From NCBI RefSeq assembly GCF_014905175.1, contig NC_057793.1, positions 15,346,673-15,410,672 of the forward strand: a stretch of 64,000 nucleotides of DNA, in the 5' to 3' direction. The notes under the pieces were generated by a model. That model had not been told where the DNA came from. It ran no database searches and saw nothing but the letters and a program-made list of their open reading frames with translations. Positions 22,660 through 32,900 of this stretch are shown here, in pieces (position 1 is the first letter of the stretch; each line of letters opens with the position of its first letter). The translations under genes and the position numbers were made by a program. This stretch comes from Aphidius gifuensis (Eukaryota; Arthropoda; Insecta; Hymenoptera; Braconidae).

Positions 22660-23331
22660 ATGAACGAAACGTTCACTTTAACTCTCACCGGTAAATCTTC
22701 AGTCTTAGAAACTGATTACTTTCCACCAATACAATTATCAAGTGAAAAAAATTATTCATTAGCACTAATTTCATTTTTATCATTTAATTCATTGCCAAAT
22801 ATCGATCATGAAAATAATATAATTTCATATTTTAACGGTTTTGATAAAATTGAAATACCAGCTGGAAGTTATGAAATAGATGATTTAGCTGCTTACTTAG
22901 AAGAATATGGAATCAAAATTACATATAATAGAAATACTTTACATTCATATATAACAAGTGAAAGAGATATTGATTTTGTAAAACCAAAATCACCAGCACG
23001 TTTACTAGGATTTACACCTAGACTATTGAGGGCAGATACAAAATATGAATCAAACTACCCGATTAATATTTTAAAAGTGAATACATTGAGAATCGAGTGC
23101 AACAATACAACAGGAGCTTACGTGAATCAACAAAAAGTTCATACAACATATAACTTTTTTCCTGCTGTACCCCCTGGTTATAAAATAATTGAAGTACCAG
23201 CTAATCCAATTTATTTACCAATTATCGTTAAAACAATTGATCATTTACAACTAAAAATTGTTGATCAAAACGGAAAATTAGTAAATTTCCGTGGTGAAAC
23301 AATAACCATTACGTTACACGTAAAATCATAG
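22660..23331 (+). CDS. Polinton minor capsid (penton) protein
   Basis: A 223-residue intact frame. I start it at ATG 22,660, because the longer frame from 22,654 uses TTG. The N-terminus has the family pattern: ETFTLTLTGKSSVLETDYFPP, then YSLALISFLSFNSLPNI (~25-50). It also has ARLLGFTPR (~113-121) and beta-rich C-terminal strands (LPIIVKTIDHLQLKIVD). In Polintons this single-jelly-roll protein forms capsid vertices. It directly precedes the capsid gene on the same strand. Confidence 0.85.
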   Translation: MNETFTLTLTGKSSVLETDYFPPIQLSSEKNYSLALISFLSFNSLPNIDHENNIISYFNGFDKIEIPAGSYEIDDLAAYLEEYGIKITYNRNTLHSYITSERDIDFVKPKSPARLLGFTPRLLRADTKYESNYPINILKVNTLRIECNNTTGAYVNQQKVHTTYNFFPAVPPGYKIIEVPANPIYLPIIVKTIDHLQLKIVDQNGKLVNFRGETITITLHVKS

Positions 23332-23359
23332 GAATGGGAATTTGCTTCAATTCACGCGC

Positions 23360-23414
23360 TATAAAACGTGGGGCATCGTATAAAAGCAGCACATCATGGA
23401 CACCTCTAGTCAGT
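23360..23414 (+). promoter_or_regulatory. Twin TATA promoter of the capsid gene
   Basis: Two TATAAAA boxes lie 19 bp apart (23,360-23,366 and 23,379-23,385). The second is followed by TCAGT at 23,410-23,414, 33 bp from TATA to the initiator A. The first would place the start near 23,392, just before the upstream ATG at 23,396. The two starts would include or exclude that ATG. Confidence 0.6.
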
Positions 23415-23554
23415 CTGAATCGAGCAGTCAAGAAGTTGACACCTCAGAATATAAATTACCTGCAGAGTCTAGGTCTAAAAGTAAAAAAAAATTTTGGAAC
23501 TTTAATTGGATAAATATAACTTGTCTTAATTGTTTTACACGTCAAAATGAGTGA
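23396..23554 (+). CDS. Small 52-residue ORF overlapping the capsid start
   Basis: The frame runs from ATG 23,396 to TGA 23,552-23,554 and overlaps the capsid ATG at 23,547. Residues 1-26 are Ser/Glu-rich (SSQSESSSQEVDTSE). A basic stretch follows (SRSKSKKK, ~26-32), then an aromatic hydrophobic stretch with two Cys (FWNFNWINITCLNCF, ~33-47). This could be a membrane-active or capsid-associated peptide, or an upstream ORF that tunes capsid translation. No family is recognised. Whether the ATG is transcribed depends on which TATA box is used. Confidence 0.45.
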   Translation: MDTSSQSESSSQEVDTSEYKLPAESRSKSKKKFWNFNWINITCLNCFTRQNE

Positions 23555-24794
23555 TGAAAATATTTTCGATATAAACGCGCCAGTTCAATTTAACAATGAA
23601 ATATCCAACTATGAGCTACATGCTCATCAGTCATTTGGATCAACCAGCTTCGATAATAGTGATGAAATAAGAATATCAATACAGAATCAAGATTTGTTTG
23701 TTCTACCATCAAAAAGCTATATACGTATGAGTGGAAAATTAACGCAACAACATGCTGCTGCAAATGCAGAAGATCCACTTGCCCATATTTTTTCTTTAAC
23801 GTTAGTAAATAATGCTATGTGTTTTTTGTTTGATGAAATGCGTTATGAATTAAATGGAGTTTTAATTGATAAATCAAAGAATGTTGGTATAACATCTACA
23901 ATGAAAAATTATTTATCATTAAGTTCAAGAATGAATTATGAAAATGCAGGGTGGATAAATCAAAATGGTATGAAATTGATAAATGATGATGGATATTTTG
24001 ATATATGCGTTCCATTAAATATGATTTTTGGCTTTGCTGAAGATTATCAAAAAAAAATTGTCAATGCGAAACATGAACTCATTATGATACGATCACGTTC
24101 AAATTTGAATGCGATCGTACGAGATAATGAGAGAGTTCCTAATATGCCAGAATTTGATTTAAAACTTACAAAAATTGAATGGCTTGTACCGTATATAATG
24201 TTATCAAACAAAAATAAAATTGATATAATGAAATATATACAAAAAGATCCTGTCATTTCTATTGGATTTAGATCGTGGGACTTATATGAGTATCCATTGC
24301 TGCCACAAACAACTCATCATATATGGACAGTGAAAACTGCAACTCAACTGGAAAAGCCACGTTATGTTATTCTTGGTTTTCAATCAAATAGAAAAAATGA
24401 TTGGCAAAAAGATGTAACACATTTTGATCATTGTAAAATAACAAATGTTAAACTTTATCTTAATTCTCATATTTTTCCATATGGGAATTTGAATCTTGAT
24501 ATTGAAAAAAATCAATTTGCTTTATTATATGATATGTATGCTAATTTTGCAGAGTCTTACTATGGCTCAAAAATAGATTTAGTAACAAAAGATAATTTTA
24601 TTAAAAAATCTCCATTAATTGTTATTGATTGTAGTAAACAAAATGAGTTTTTGAAGACTGGTGCTGTAGATGTACGCTTGGAATTTGAATCAAAAGAAAA
24701 TTTTCCTCAAGGAACGACAGCATATTGCTTAATTTTACATGATAAAATAATTGAATATAGACCAATAAGTGGAATAGTACATAAGTTAACATAA
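23547..24794 (+). CDS. Polinton major capsid protein (double jelly-roll)
   Basis: A 415-residue intact frame from ATG 23,547. The N-terminal region carries the pattern I recall for insect and nematode Polinton capsid proteins: YELHAHQSFGSTSF (~22-35), then EIRISIQNQDLFVLPSKSY (~40-58) and IRMSGKLTQ. Further along: MRYELNGVLIDKSKNVGITS (~98-117), FGFAEDYQKKIVNAKHELI (~160-178) and FPYGNLNLDIEKNQFALLYDMY (~310-331). These fit the double-jelly-roll fold of the capsid shell. It ends HKLT followed by TAA, with AATAAA near 24,823 convergent with the next minus-strand gene. Confidence 0.85.
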   Translation: MSDENIFDINAPVQFNNEISNYELHAHQSFGSTSFDNSDEIRISIQNQDLFVLPSKSYIRMSGKLTQQHAAANAEDPLAHIFSLTLVNNAMCFLFDEMRYELNGVLIDKSKNVGITSTMKNYLSLSSRMNYENAGWINQNGMKLINDDGYFDICVPLNMIFGFAEDYQKKIVNAKHELIMIRSRSNLNAIVRDNERVPNMPEFDLKLTKIEWLVPYIMLSNKNKIDIMKYIQKDPVISIGFRSWDLYEYPLLPQTTHHIWTVKTATQLEKPRYVILGFQSNRKNDWQKDVTHFDHCKITNVKLYLNSHIFPYGNLNLDIEKNQFALLYDMYANFAESYYGSKIDLVTKDNFIKKSPLIVIDCSKQNEFLKTGAVDVRLEFESKENFPQGTTAYCLILHDKIIEYRPISGIVHKLT

Positions 24795-24873
24795 ATTAAT
24801 TGTAACCTATGGTTTTAATTAAATAAAAACAAACGAAAATAATTTGATTTAGTGTATTTATTTATTTATTTAT

Positions 24874-25215
24874 TCACATTTCCTCATCATCATCGAAATC
24901 ACGTAGATCATATGTACTATCATCTAATATTACATCTTGGTTATTTTCACCATCAAGAACCATGGTTAGTGTTCCTTTCTTGACAGCATTTTCTAGCTCC
25001 TTAAATTCTTGATCATCTTGATTAAAATGTGTAGCAAATCTTTTTGGTAGATATGCATAATTTTCATTGTTGATTTCAACTGTTAGCGCTGGACCATACT
25101 TTGATGTTGGAAATCTCGCTACTTTAGTAATTTTATAAACTACTTTTCTCTTAAAATCTTTTAATGATTTGCGTTCGTTAGCTTTTTGAAGTTTTTTTGC
25201 TTTTGCAAAACCCAT
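24874..25215 (-). CDS. Polinton-associated small protein, possible OB-fold
   Basis: A 113-residue intact frame from ATG 25,215. A basic helical start (AKAKKLQKANERKSLKDFKRK) leads into a beta-rich stretch, VVYKITKVARFPTSKYGPAL, then TVEINNENYAYLPKRFATHF (~24-64), and an acidic tail (DLRDFDDDEEM). Similar small proteins accompany Polintons in other insects. The strand pattern and acidic tail recall single-stranded DNA-binding proteins, but that is inference. It has a 5' UTR intron and its own TATA region. Confidence 0.6.
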   Translation of the reverse strand: MGFAKAKKLQKANERKSLKDFKRKVVYKITKVARFPTSKYGPALTVEINNENYAYLPKRFATHFNQDDQEFKELENAVKKGTLTMVLDGENNQDVILDDSTYDLRDFDDDEEM

Positions 25216-25223
25216 TTTTAATA

Positions 25224-25407
25224 TCTGTAAATGGAAAAGTTATTTTTTAGTTAAAAAAATAATTAAAAAACAATGATAATATCAATAAGTTAATAAAAAT
25301 TTATAAATATATGATAAAACTTACTTGTTGGTTTCTAAGACTGGGCGCACTACAGCTGATAGACTGAACGATGAGTGATGTTTAGTCTCTGTGCACGAGA
25401 ATATATA
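25224..25407 (-). promoter_or_regulatory. Promoter and 5' UTR intron of the small protein gene
   Basis: On the minus strand, TATATAT (25,407-25,401) is followed by initiator-like TCATC (~25,373) and TCAGT (25,367-25,363). A leader exon ends ACCAACAA|GTAAGT at 25,325. The acceptor tttccatttacag ends at 25,225, ten bases before the ATG. The intron is 100 bp. Confidence 0.55.
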
Positions 25408-25841
25408 CTAAAACTCAGGTCCCCCACCAACGAAAAAGTTTCCTTTCCTCTCTTCACTCAGAGTGGGGGAACGTTTTGATTGGTCAATATTTTGTAGGAG
25501 AAGAAAAATCAGGTTTTGCTTATCCCTACTATAAATTTTTTTAGGAGTGGGGGAACGTCGTGATTGGTTTAAATTTTGTGGGAGAAGGAAAATCAGGTGA
25601 TGCTTATCCCGAATAAAAATTTTTCTTCTTAGAAAATAGTTTTTACTTTCTATTATTCTAATCTTTTAATTTTTTAATCCTATAATCTTCTTCATGGAAT
25701 TTATAACAATAGATGTAAAAAAATATTTTTTTGAGAAAAAGCTAATAATTCCTGTTTGAACATGTTTCAGTATATTTTCTAAAATTTAATCTTTTAATCC
25801 ATTGTCGTCAGATGATTCATCAATTTTTATAACAATGAAAT
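25408..25841. other. Intergenic stretch with a repeated 60-bp motif
   Basis: Two copies of a motif like 'gtgggggaacgt..tgattggt' (near 25,463 and 25,543) are each followed by 'gggagaa..gaaaaatcaggt' variants and 'gcttatccc'. No gene is seen. The copies may be regulatory for the divergent or downstream Polinton genes. Confidence 0.5.
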
Positions 25842-26666
25842 CTAGACAGAATTTTTTGTGAAATTCAATTCTCCATTGTCAGTTCCTTCTTTACATTTTA
25901 AACAATCTTTTTCTAGTACATAATAAGATATTCCAACATCATCTTCACAATTATTTTGTATTGGATGTTTTTTACATCGTTTTAATTTTGAAATTGTTGG
26001 ATTTGAACGTTGTTCTACTGATAATTTTTCCCAAATTTCATCAATTTGATGTGATGCAAATTTTATAATAGCCATCACTGGAAGTGCAGCAATATCTTTT
26101 TGTGTCAAGTCAGTTATATTTTCAACTGCACAAAAATGTAAAATGGATTTTTTCATGTTGGCCCTTGTTGAAAATTTTTTAATATACCAGTATTTGTATC
26201 TCTGTGCATTTTCATATGCACATTTGTAAGAACTGCATAAAGGATGTGAATTCATATGTCGTATTGCTGGATGTTCCATCTCTAATATTTTTATATCTGG
26301 ACATCCCAAGTCTTCCAAATTAAGAATTGTCATTGGATTAAAACGTAAAATAAATGTTAACCATTTTTTTCTATCTTCACCTTTGACAAATAAATAATTA
26401 AACTTTCCAACTAATTCTTCAATGATTATTGTTGATACGTTATTATATTGATCATGACCAGCTTCCCAAGATATCCCATGATAATTTTTTTCACAATTAT
26501 TCACAATATTTTTATATTCTTCTGTTAGATGTGATTTTTCACAAGGTGGTTTGAATATTTTTATAGTTGGTGAAGATCTTGAATTTATAGGTTGGATAAC
26601 CAACTCTTTTACAAGAAATAAACCTTGAGGTTCTTGAAATCCTTGGAAATCAATGAATGCTGACAT
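25842..26666 (-). CDS. Polinton-associated protein, possible RNase H-fold nuclease
   Basis: A 274-residue intact frame from ATG 26,666. The N-terminus FIDFQGFQ..FLVKELVI (~4-24) has a strand, Asp, strand, Glu layout like the first motif of DEDD exonucleases. The centre has LGCPDIKILEMEHPAIRHM..HPLCSSYKCAYENAQRYKYW (~120-155), with the H..C..CA..N spacing I recall from related proteins encoded beside insect Polintons. The C-terminus has CKKHP..NC and CLKC pairs that could bind zinc. The nuclease idea is inference; the association with Polintons is what I would defend. Confidence 0.55.
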   Translation of the reverse strand: MSAFIDFQGFQEPQGLFLVKELVIQPINSRSSPTIKIFKPPCEKSHLTEEYKNIVNNCEKNYHGISWEAGHDQYNNVSTIIIEELVGKFNYLFVKGEDRKKWLTFILRFNPMTILNLEDLGCPDIKILEMEHPAIRHMNSHPLCSSYKCAYENAQRYKYWYIKKFSTRANMKKSILHFCAVENITDLTQKDIAALPVMAIIKFASHQIDEIWEKLSVEQRSNPTISKLKRCKKHPIQNNCEDDVGISYYVLEKDCLKCKEGTDNGELNFTKNSV

Positions 26667-26709
26667 TTTGTTTCAATATATATATCTATTCAACTCAACT
26701 CAACTCAAC

Positions 26710-26750
26710 TGAATAGTGACCAGTTCTGAACTGATGAAATTTCTTTTATA
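26710..26750 (-). promoter_or_regulatory. Promoter of the possible nuclease gene
   Basis: On the minus strand, gGTATAAAAG (TATAAAA 26,750-26,744) has initiator-like TCAGT/TCACT motifs at about 18, 33 and 40 bp. A short aactc tandem lies in the 5' UTR (26,690-26,710). Confidence 0.55.
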
Positions 26751-26894
26751 CCTCTGAATAACCACTCTCCTCTTTTTTCTATCCCTTCCACTTCCTATTT
26801 ACCCCTACCATTTTTTTTACCCCCTCTACAACTTATTTTACGAACATCAAATAGTTGATGAAATAATGAAACTACTTACGATACTTTCTGTAAT

Positions 26895-26970
26895 TTGTCT
26901 TGATGATGCAAGAGCTAAGGTTCCAACCTATAAAATGATTGGTCCTCAGTTCGAACCATCATCAAGACAA
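26895..26970. other. Hairpin with tRNA-like boxes
   Basis: A perfect 14-bp inverted repeat (TTGTCTTGATGATG at 26,895-26,908 and its complement at 26,957-26,970) encloses a loop with GGTTCCAACC and AGTTCGAACC. The size is near that of a tRNA, but the arms do not fold into a standard cloverleaf. Confidence 0.4.
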
Positions 26971-27029
26971 ATTTTTTTTAATTTCATCAACAATGTTTTT
27001 ATATATCAATAAAAAGAAAAAAAAAAAAA

Positions 27030-27097
27030 TGGATATCTCTCATATTTTAATCAAACTAATTACAGTCCATTGCTTCTACCAACTGAGCTATCGAAGG
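27030..27097 (-). pseudogene. tRNA-Tyr(GTA)-like 5' half with intron
   Basis: Read on the minus strand from 27,097: acceptor strand CCTTCGA, then the A-box type TAGCTCAGTTGGTAGA, then an anticodon arm ATGGA-CTGTA (GTA at 27,063-27,061). A short intron-like stretch follows, then the matching TCCAT strand near 27,030. The variable and T arms are missing: a run of T (27,029 downward), which would end RNA polymerase III transcription, comes directly after the anticodon stem. It has one extra base in the D-arm region compared with a normal tRNA-Tyr. Confidence 0.6.
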
Positions 27098-27169
27098 CAA
27101 GTTAGTTCTTCATTGTATAATATATGAAGGAATATTCTTTTACCGATAGGATATAGCATAATCTCATGT

Positions 27170-27236
27170 TTGTTTCAGAGGATAGCGTGTAAACTCTCAT
27201 GCCAAGGGTCCGAGTTCAAATCCCGGTTGGGGAAAA
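27170..27236 (+). pseudogene. tRNA 3' half-like sequence (B box)
   Basis: GGGTCCGAGTTCAAATCCCGG (27,206-27,226) is a good T-arm/B-box. The sequence before it (ggatagcgtgtaaactctcatgcc) fits the rest of a tRNA body, and gttgggg follows as a 3' acceptor strand. No matching 5' acceptor strand is present. It is a tRNA pseudogene or a tRNA-type SINE head. Confidence 0.45.
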
Positions 27237-27259
27237 TATTTTTTTTTCTCTATAATAAG

Positions 27260-27954
<695 letters not shown>

Positions 27955-29370
27955 TGGGATTTTTATTTATTAAATATATAAAATACATGTAATTTAGTTT
28001 TAAAAAAAAAAATCACCAAGGACAAGCAGAAGCTAAGGAAAAGATATAGCTAAGGAATTAATGTTGCTTAGAACATAATTTTTTTAAGGAAGTAATGAAG
28101 ACTAAAAATTAATGTTTTTAACAATATTAATTCCTTAGCTACATCTTCTCCTTAGCTACTGCTTGTCCTTCGTGATTTTATTTATTTAATAATTGAAATA
28201 CATCTAATTTATTATTTTAAGAACGAAAATGTCCAGAAAAAATCAGTAGCTAAAGAAAAGATGTTGCTGAAAACATAATTTTTTTGGCTACATTAATTAT
28301 TCGAAAAAATTAGTTTTTGACCGAATTTAATTCCTAAGCTACATATTTCTCACCTAGTGCTTGTCCTCAGTGATTTAATTTTTTAGAAATAAAATTACAT
28401 GTATTTTATATATTTAATGAATAAATATATAAGCTACATATTTCTCACCTAGTGCTTGTCCTCAGTGATTTAATTTTTTAGAAATAAAATTACATGTATT
28501 TTATATATTTAATGAATAAAAATCCCGAGAACAAGCATAAGCTAATTTTTTTGGCAACATTAATTCTTTAGCTACATCTTTTCCTTAGCTACTGCTTGTT
28601 CTTCTCAAAAATAAAATTACATGTATTTTATATATTCAATAATTAAAAACCACAAGGACAAGCCGTAGCTAAGGACAAAAGAAAGCTAAGGAATTAATGC
28701 AGCCAAAAAAATTATGTTTTTAGGTACATCTTTTTTTCGGCAATATTAGTTTCTTAGCTCTGTAATATTCTAATTTTCATTTTTCAATTTAAATTCGATG
28801 TGAGGTTACGAGAATTGTTTTAAAAGATTAGACAAATGAATCTATTAAATATAACCACAAATGGCTAGGTAGTTGGAATAAAAATAGCACAACAATTTAT
28901 ATTTACATTAAACAAATATTGGTAGTTTATTAAATAAATTTGGTGACCCTGTTCGCACACACTCTCTCACACACACACAATTCACACAATATATTTTACA
29001 ACCTTGTTTTGTTTGTTACTCTGGATGATAACACTGACAATGATGATGACGTTGTCTGGGTTGATCAGGCCCGTTGATGACAAATTATATTGAATGCTTT
29101 ACACATCCAAATCACATGAGCTAAGAAATTAATGTTGCCAGAAAAAGTTATGTTTTCAGCAACATTAATTCTTTAACATCTTTTCTTTAGCTACTGCTTT
29201 TCTCTCGACATTTATATTTTTGACAGAATAAATCACTTGTATTTGATTGATTGAATAATTAAAATCACCAAAAACAAGATGCTTGTCCTTGATAGTTTTA
29301 TTTTCTAAGAATAAAATGACATGTATTCTATATATTCCATTAATAAAAATCCCAAGGACAAGCAGTAGGT
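27955..29370. repeat. Cluster of foldback repeats (AGCTAAGGAA family)
   Basis: Several units pair 'gacaagcagtagctaagga' and 'gctaaggaattaatg' with their complements 'cattaattccttagc' and 'ccttagctactgcttgtcc'. They are separated by 'aaataaaattacatgtattt' spacers. Recognisable units lie near 28,015-28,180, 28,230-28,380, 28,540-28,610, 28,650-28,760 and 29,115-29,370. A direct duplication of about 80 bp lies at 28,365-28,520. The same family recurs at 31,540-32,105 and 48,766-48,905. No ORF. Confidence 0.8.
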
Positions 29371-29752
29371 AAGAAAAAAAATAGAGCTGTAGCGTGCAAC
29401 ATATTCATATAATAATAATATATATATAGTGGTGGCCCTCCGTGACATCAGTGAATAAAGTATGTGTGTAATGTGTGGATGCGTGAACGTAGAAAAAAGA
29501 GGAAAGAGAGTCTCCATGGTAAAATGGCGACGGAGAGACCGTCTGAAGAGACGGCGCTATTTTTTTCCATGCTGCCGTCACTTGGGTATCTACCGGCGTG
29601 CCGGCAAGAAGCAACCAACCAACAAGTACCATTAAATTTGCAAATAAAATTAAAAACCAGAGTAATATAAACGTGGTCACATAAAAATTTGAATATACAT
29701 TGCCTGGACAATTCATCAAATAACCTGAAAGTTGTTGTGTCCATCAATATTG
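29371..29752. other. Short non-repetitive stretch, no gene assigned
   Basis: Several overlapping open frames exist in this stretch, which is less AT-rich than its surroundings. None has a recognisable domain. It may be 5' sequence of the retroelement that follows. Confidence 0.3.
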
Positions 29753-29878
<126 letters not shown>

Positions 29879-29894
29879 ATTGTTCTTGACTAAC

Positions 29895-30572
29895 CCCCAT
29901 CATACTTAAACAACCTGGTTTTAAAAGTAATCCTAATGATCTCACTGCAGTAACTTATTTGCTTGATGACATAAGGTTAAATATGTACAATCAAGAATTT
30001 ACAATTTCTAAACCCTTTGATACAGTTGATCATAATTTTCTTTTACAAGGTCTTAGTCATTATGGCGTAGGTCAAGGTGCATTGAAGTGGTTTACTTCAT
30101 ATTTAACAGGCAGATAACAACAAACAATTATCAATGGAATAACTTCATCATCATTAACTGTAAAATCTGGTGTACCACAAGGATCCGTACTTGGACCACT
30201 ATTATACTCAATCTATGTTCATGATATTAGTTCAGTAATAACATATTCAAAGCACTTGCTCTTTGCTGATGGCCTAGTTATTCATATCAATAATTCTTTA
30301 GGTAATTTAACATCAACTATAGAAAAATCAACATGGATATTAATAATCAATTGGGCTTCAAAGAGGCAATCAACACTCAAACCAGACAAGAGTCACGCAA
30401 TCATCTTCGGCAAAAAACATCTAATCAATAGAATAAAAGCAAGACAAAGACAAGATATTGTTGTTAACACCATATTAAAATACGATTCAGTGATTTTGGT
30501 ATTTTTTTTGATGAATCATTATCATGGGTCAATCAAGTGTCTCATGATTAGTGTACCTACCAGAGTTCTGTG
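29895..30572 (+). pseudogene. Jockey-type non-LTR retrotransposon RT fragment
   Basis: Reverse transcriptase segments in order: TAVTYLLDDIR (~29,945), KPFDTVDHNFL (~30,010), GALKWFTSYLTGR (~30,080), SGVPQGSVLGPLLYSIYVHD (~30,165) and LLFADGLVIH (~30,258). These match the RT core blocks of jockey/CR1-like LINEs. A stop interrupts after TGR (near 30,115). The catalytic second Asp is replaced (FADG instead of FADD). The frame from 30,256 continues open to 30,573. It is a dead fragment. Confidence 0.85.
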
Positions 30573-30866
30573 ACAAGGGGTGATCGAAAAAAGGTAGATC
30601 GGCGAGGGGACAGGGGAATGAGACCGGTTATGTAGAGATGGTAAAGAAATTTGTGCGCATTCTTACCATAAGTCGGTAATACAGATTTTGTCATTTTAAA
30701 CTGCAATTTGTCATGTCCCATGTTCCCATGTAGTATGTGTTATGTTCCTATGTTTTATGTCCCCATGTTATCATGTAGTATGTTCCCATGTCCCATGTTC
30801 CCATGTGTTTACAAATAAATAAACTAGAATTATTGTGTCAAATAACTGTGATATAAATATAGACTA
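30573..30866. repeat. Short CCCATGT minisatellite
   Basis: Irregular repeats of 'tgttcccatgt', 'tatgtccc' and 'catgtagtatgt' occupy about 30,710-30,810. Nothing else is recognised. Confidence 0.6.
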
Positions 30867-32884
30867 CACTGAGAGAATTTTTTTGTTAATTCTACGGGGC
30901 AACCACTACGAAGTGGGCCAAGTTGACATTTCCGTATTTAACTATTTATTTGCACTAAGTTTTCTGCATGTGGTTACTACTATTTACGAAAGAATACCGT
31001 AAAAATTCAGGAATTTATAATTACGGGAATATGATGTAAAAAATATAGAATTATCACGGAATTATTTCATTGCGCATTGAATATTTTACGGTGTATTCAC
31101 GAGTTATTTTATATTCTATCTAGGGTATATAAATTATTTGTGAATGTATCATCAAATATTCCGGTATGACACCGTAGATATAGAACGTTTACCAAGAAAT
31201 TTATAAATACGGGAAAAAACTCTAAAAAAGTTAGCAAACCATTGACGAATTTTTAAGTTACCGATTTATATTTACAGGGGACCCCGTACTTTTACGGCTT
31301 CTTTTATTTTTTTATGACAACAAACAAATCTTGAAGGCTTTTAAAAATAGAGAATTTATTTTTACGGGGCACCCCGTACTTATAAAATACATATAACGTC
31401 AACAAAGGTATAATAACAAAATACCCCGTAGTTTTATCTAAAATAAAAACAAAAAAAAAAATTTATTTACACGACAGTCATAATTGACACGATGCAGATA
31501 ATTTTAATTAGTAACAAACATGTAATTTTATTTAAAAAATAAATAAAAAATGGCCAAGGAAAAGCAGTAGCTAAGGAAAAGATGTAGCTAAGGAATTAAT
31601 GTGACTAAGGAATTATTTCCTTGAAACATAATTCTTTGGCAACCTCAATTCCTTAGCTACATCTTTTCCTTAGCTACTGCTTTTTCTTGGATATTTGTTT
31701 TTTTTTAAAAATGAATTTACATGTATTTTATTTTATAAATAAAATACATGTAAAATTATTTTTTAAAAATACAAATGTCCAAGGAAAAGCAGTAGCTAAG
31801 GAAAAGATGTAGCTAAGGAATTAAGGTTGCCAAAGAATTATGTCTCAAGGAAATAATTCATAGTCTGTCATCCAACCTTACTTTACCTTCTCGCTTTTCA
31901 CTTGACATTACTATATTTATAAATGAAATACATGTTTTTTAAAAATACAAATGTCCAAGGAAAAGCAGTAGCTAAGAAAAGATATAGCAAGAGGTTTAGG
32001 GAAAAGAATTATATTTCAAGCAACATTATTTTCTTCAAACATAATTTTTTGGCAACCTTAATTCCTTAGCTACATCTTTTCTTTACCTACTGCTTTTTTC
32101 TTGTTTTTCAAAAATAAAATTACATGTCTTTTATCTATTACGTAATGGCTGTAAAATTAATCTAGTCGTAATTACGACTCAATTTATTTGGCAACATTCT
32201 TTCCTCAGAAACATTTGCCTATAGCTTTTTTATCAATTAATTATGGGAAAAATAGCTAAGGAATCGATATTGCTAAATAAATTAATTTGTAGTCTAGTTT
32301 AATTTTACATCATTTTTATTTATTCTAAAATATAATTAGTGTGTCGTATGGCTGTAAAAGTAATTCAAATTACGTATTAATTTATTTGGCAAAAAAACAT
32401 TTCGACAATAAAGCAAGAGTGGGAGCAATGTGTACGTTACAACATTCCTACGGAAAAAGTGTAAATTTTACGTCCCAACGACGTAAATCAAGAAGATCAC
32501 TGTTTAAATGTTCTCTTTTTCATGTTTTTTCGGTAAATTTTACAATAAATAAGATGAATTCTATTAAATTATTTTGGTGTTTCATTTTCTCGGAATAATC
32601 GGTATTTCTCTTAAAAAAATGTAAAATTAACAATAAAATATTACAAAATTTATCTATCTTTTAATGCAAACTTTACATTTTTTCATATGAAATAAGTTTT
32701 CATTTAAAAATAATAAATCTTACAATATAATCTTACAAAATTTTATGATATTTATCAGATAACGTAGAATCATTTTTTATTTATGCAAAAATTACACAAA
32801 ATTATGGTGTATTTCGCAGATGTCGGCCACGGTCCCAAATTTTACAATAATCTGTGTAAAAATCGCAGGATATTTTTCTCAGTG
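30867..32884. mobile_element. Candidate non-autonomous element with CACTGAGA ends
   Basis: The left end CACTGAGAGAATTTTT (30,867) and right end ATATTTTTCTCAGTG (to 32,884) are imperfect inverted repeats. TA precedes the left end but not the right, so the target duplication is unproven. Inside are repeated accccgtac blocks (31,270-31,440), AGCTAAGGAA foldback units (31,540-32,105) and no transposase frame. A short 85-codon frame (32,341-32,598) is unremarkable. Confidence 0.45.
31540..32105. repeat. AGCTAAGGAA foldback units
   Basis: Three units of the same hairpin family as 27,955-29,370, joined by 'aattacatgtatttta'-type spacers. Confidence 0.8.
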
Positions 32885-32900
32885 CTTAAAATCTTAAATT

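Noticed and set aside
26895..26970. Complete functional tRNA
   Set aside because: The 14-bp outer stem is perfect but the D, anticodon and T arms do not form.
27955..29370. Regular hairpin repeats considered as a CRISPR-like array
   Set aside because: Units are irregular in spacing, foldback in structure and found elsewhere in the window in eukaryotic DNA; no cas genes.
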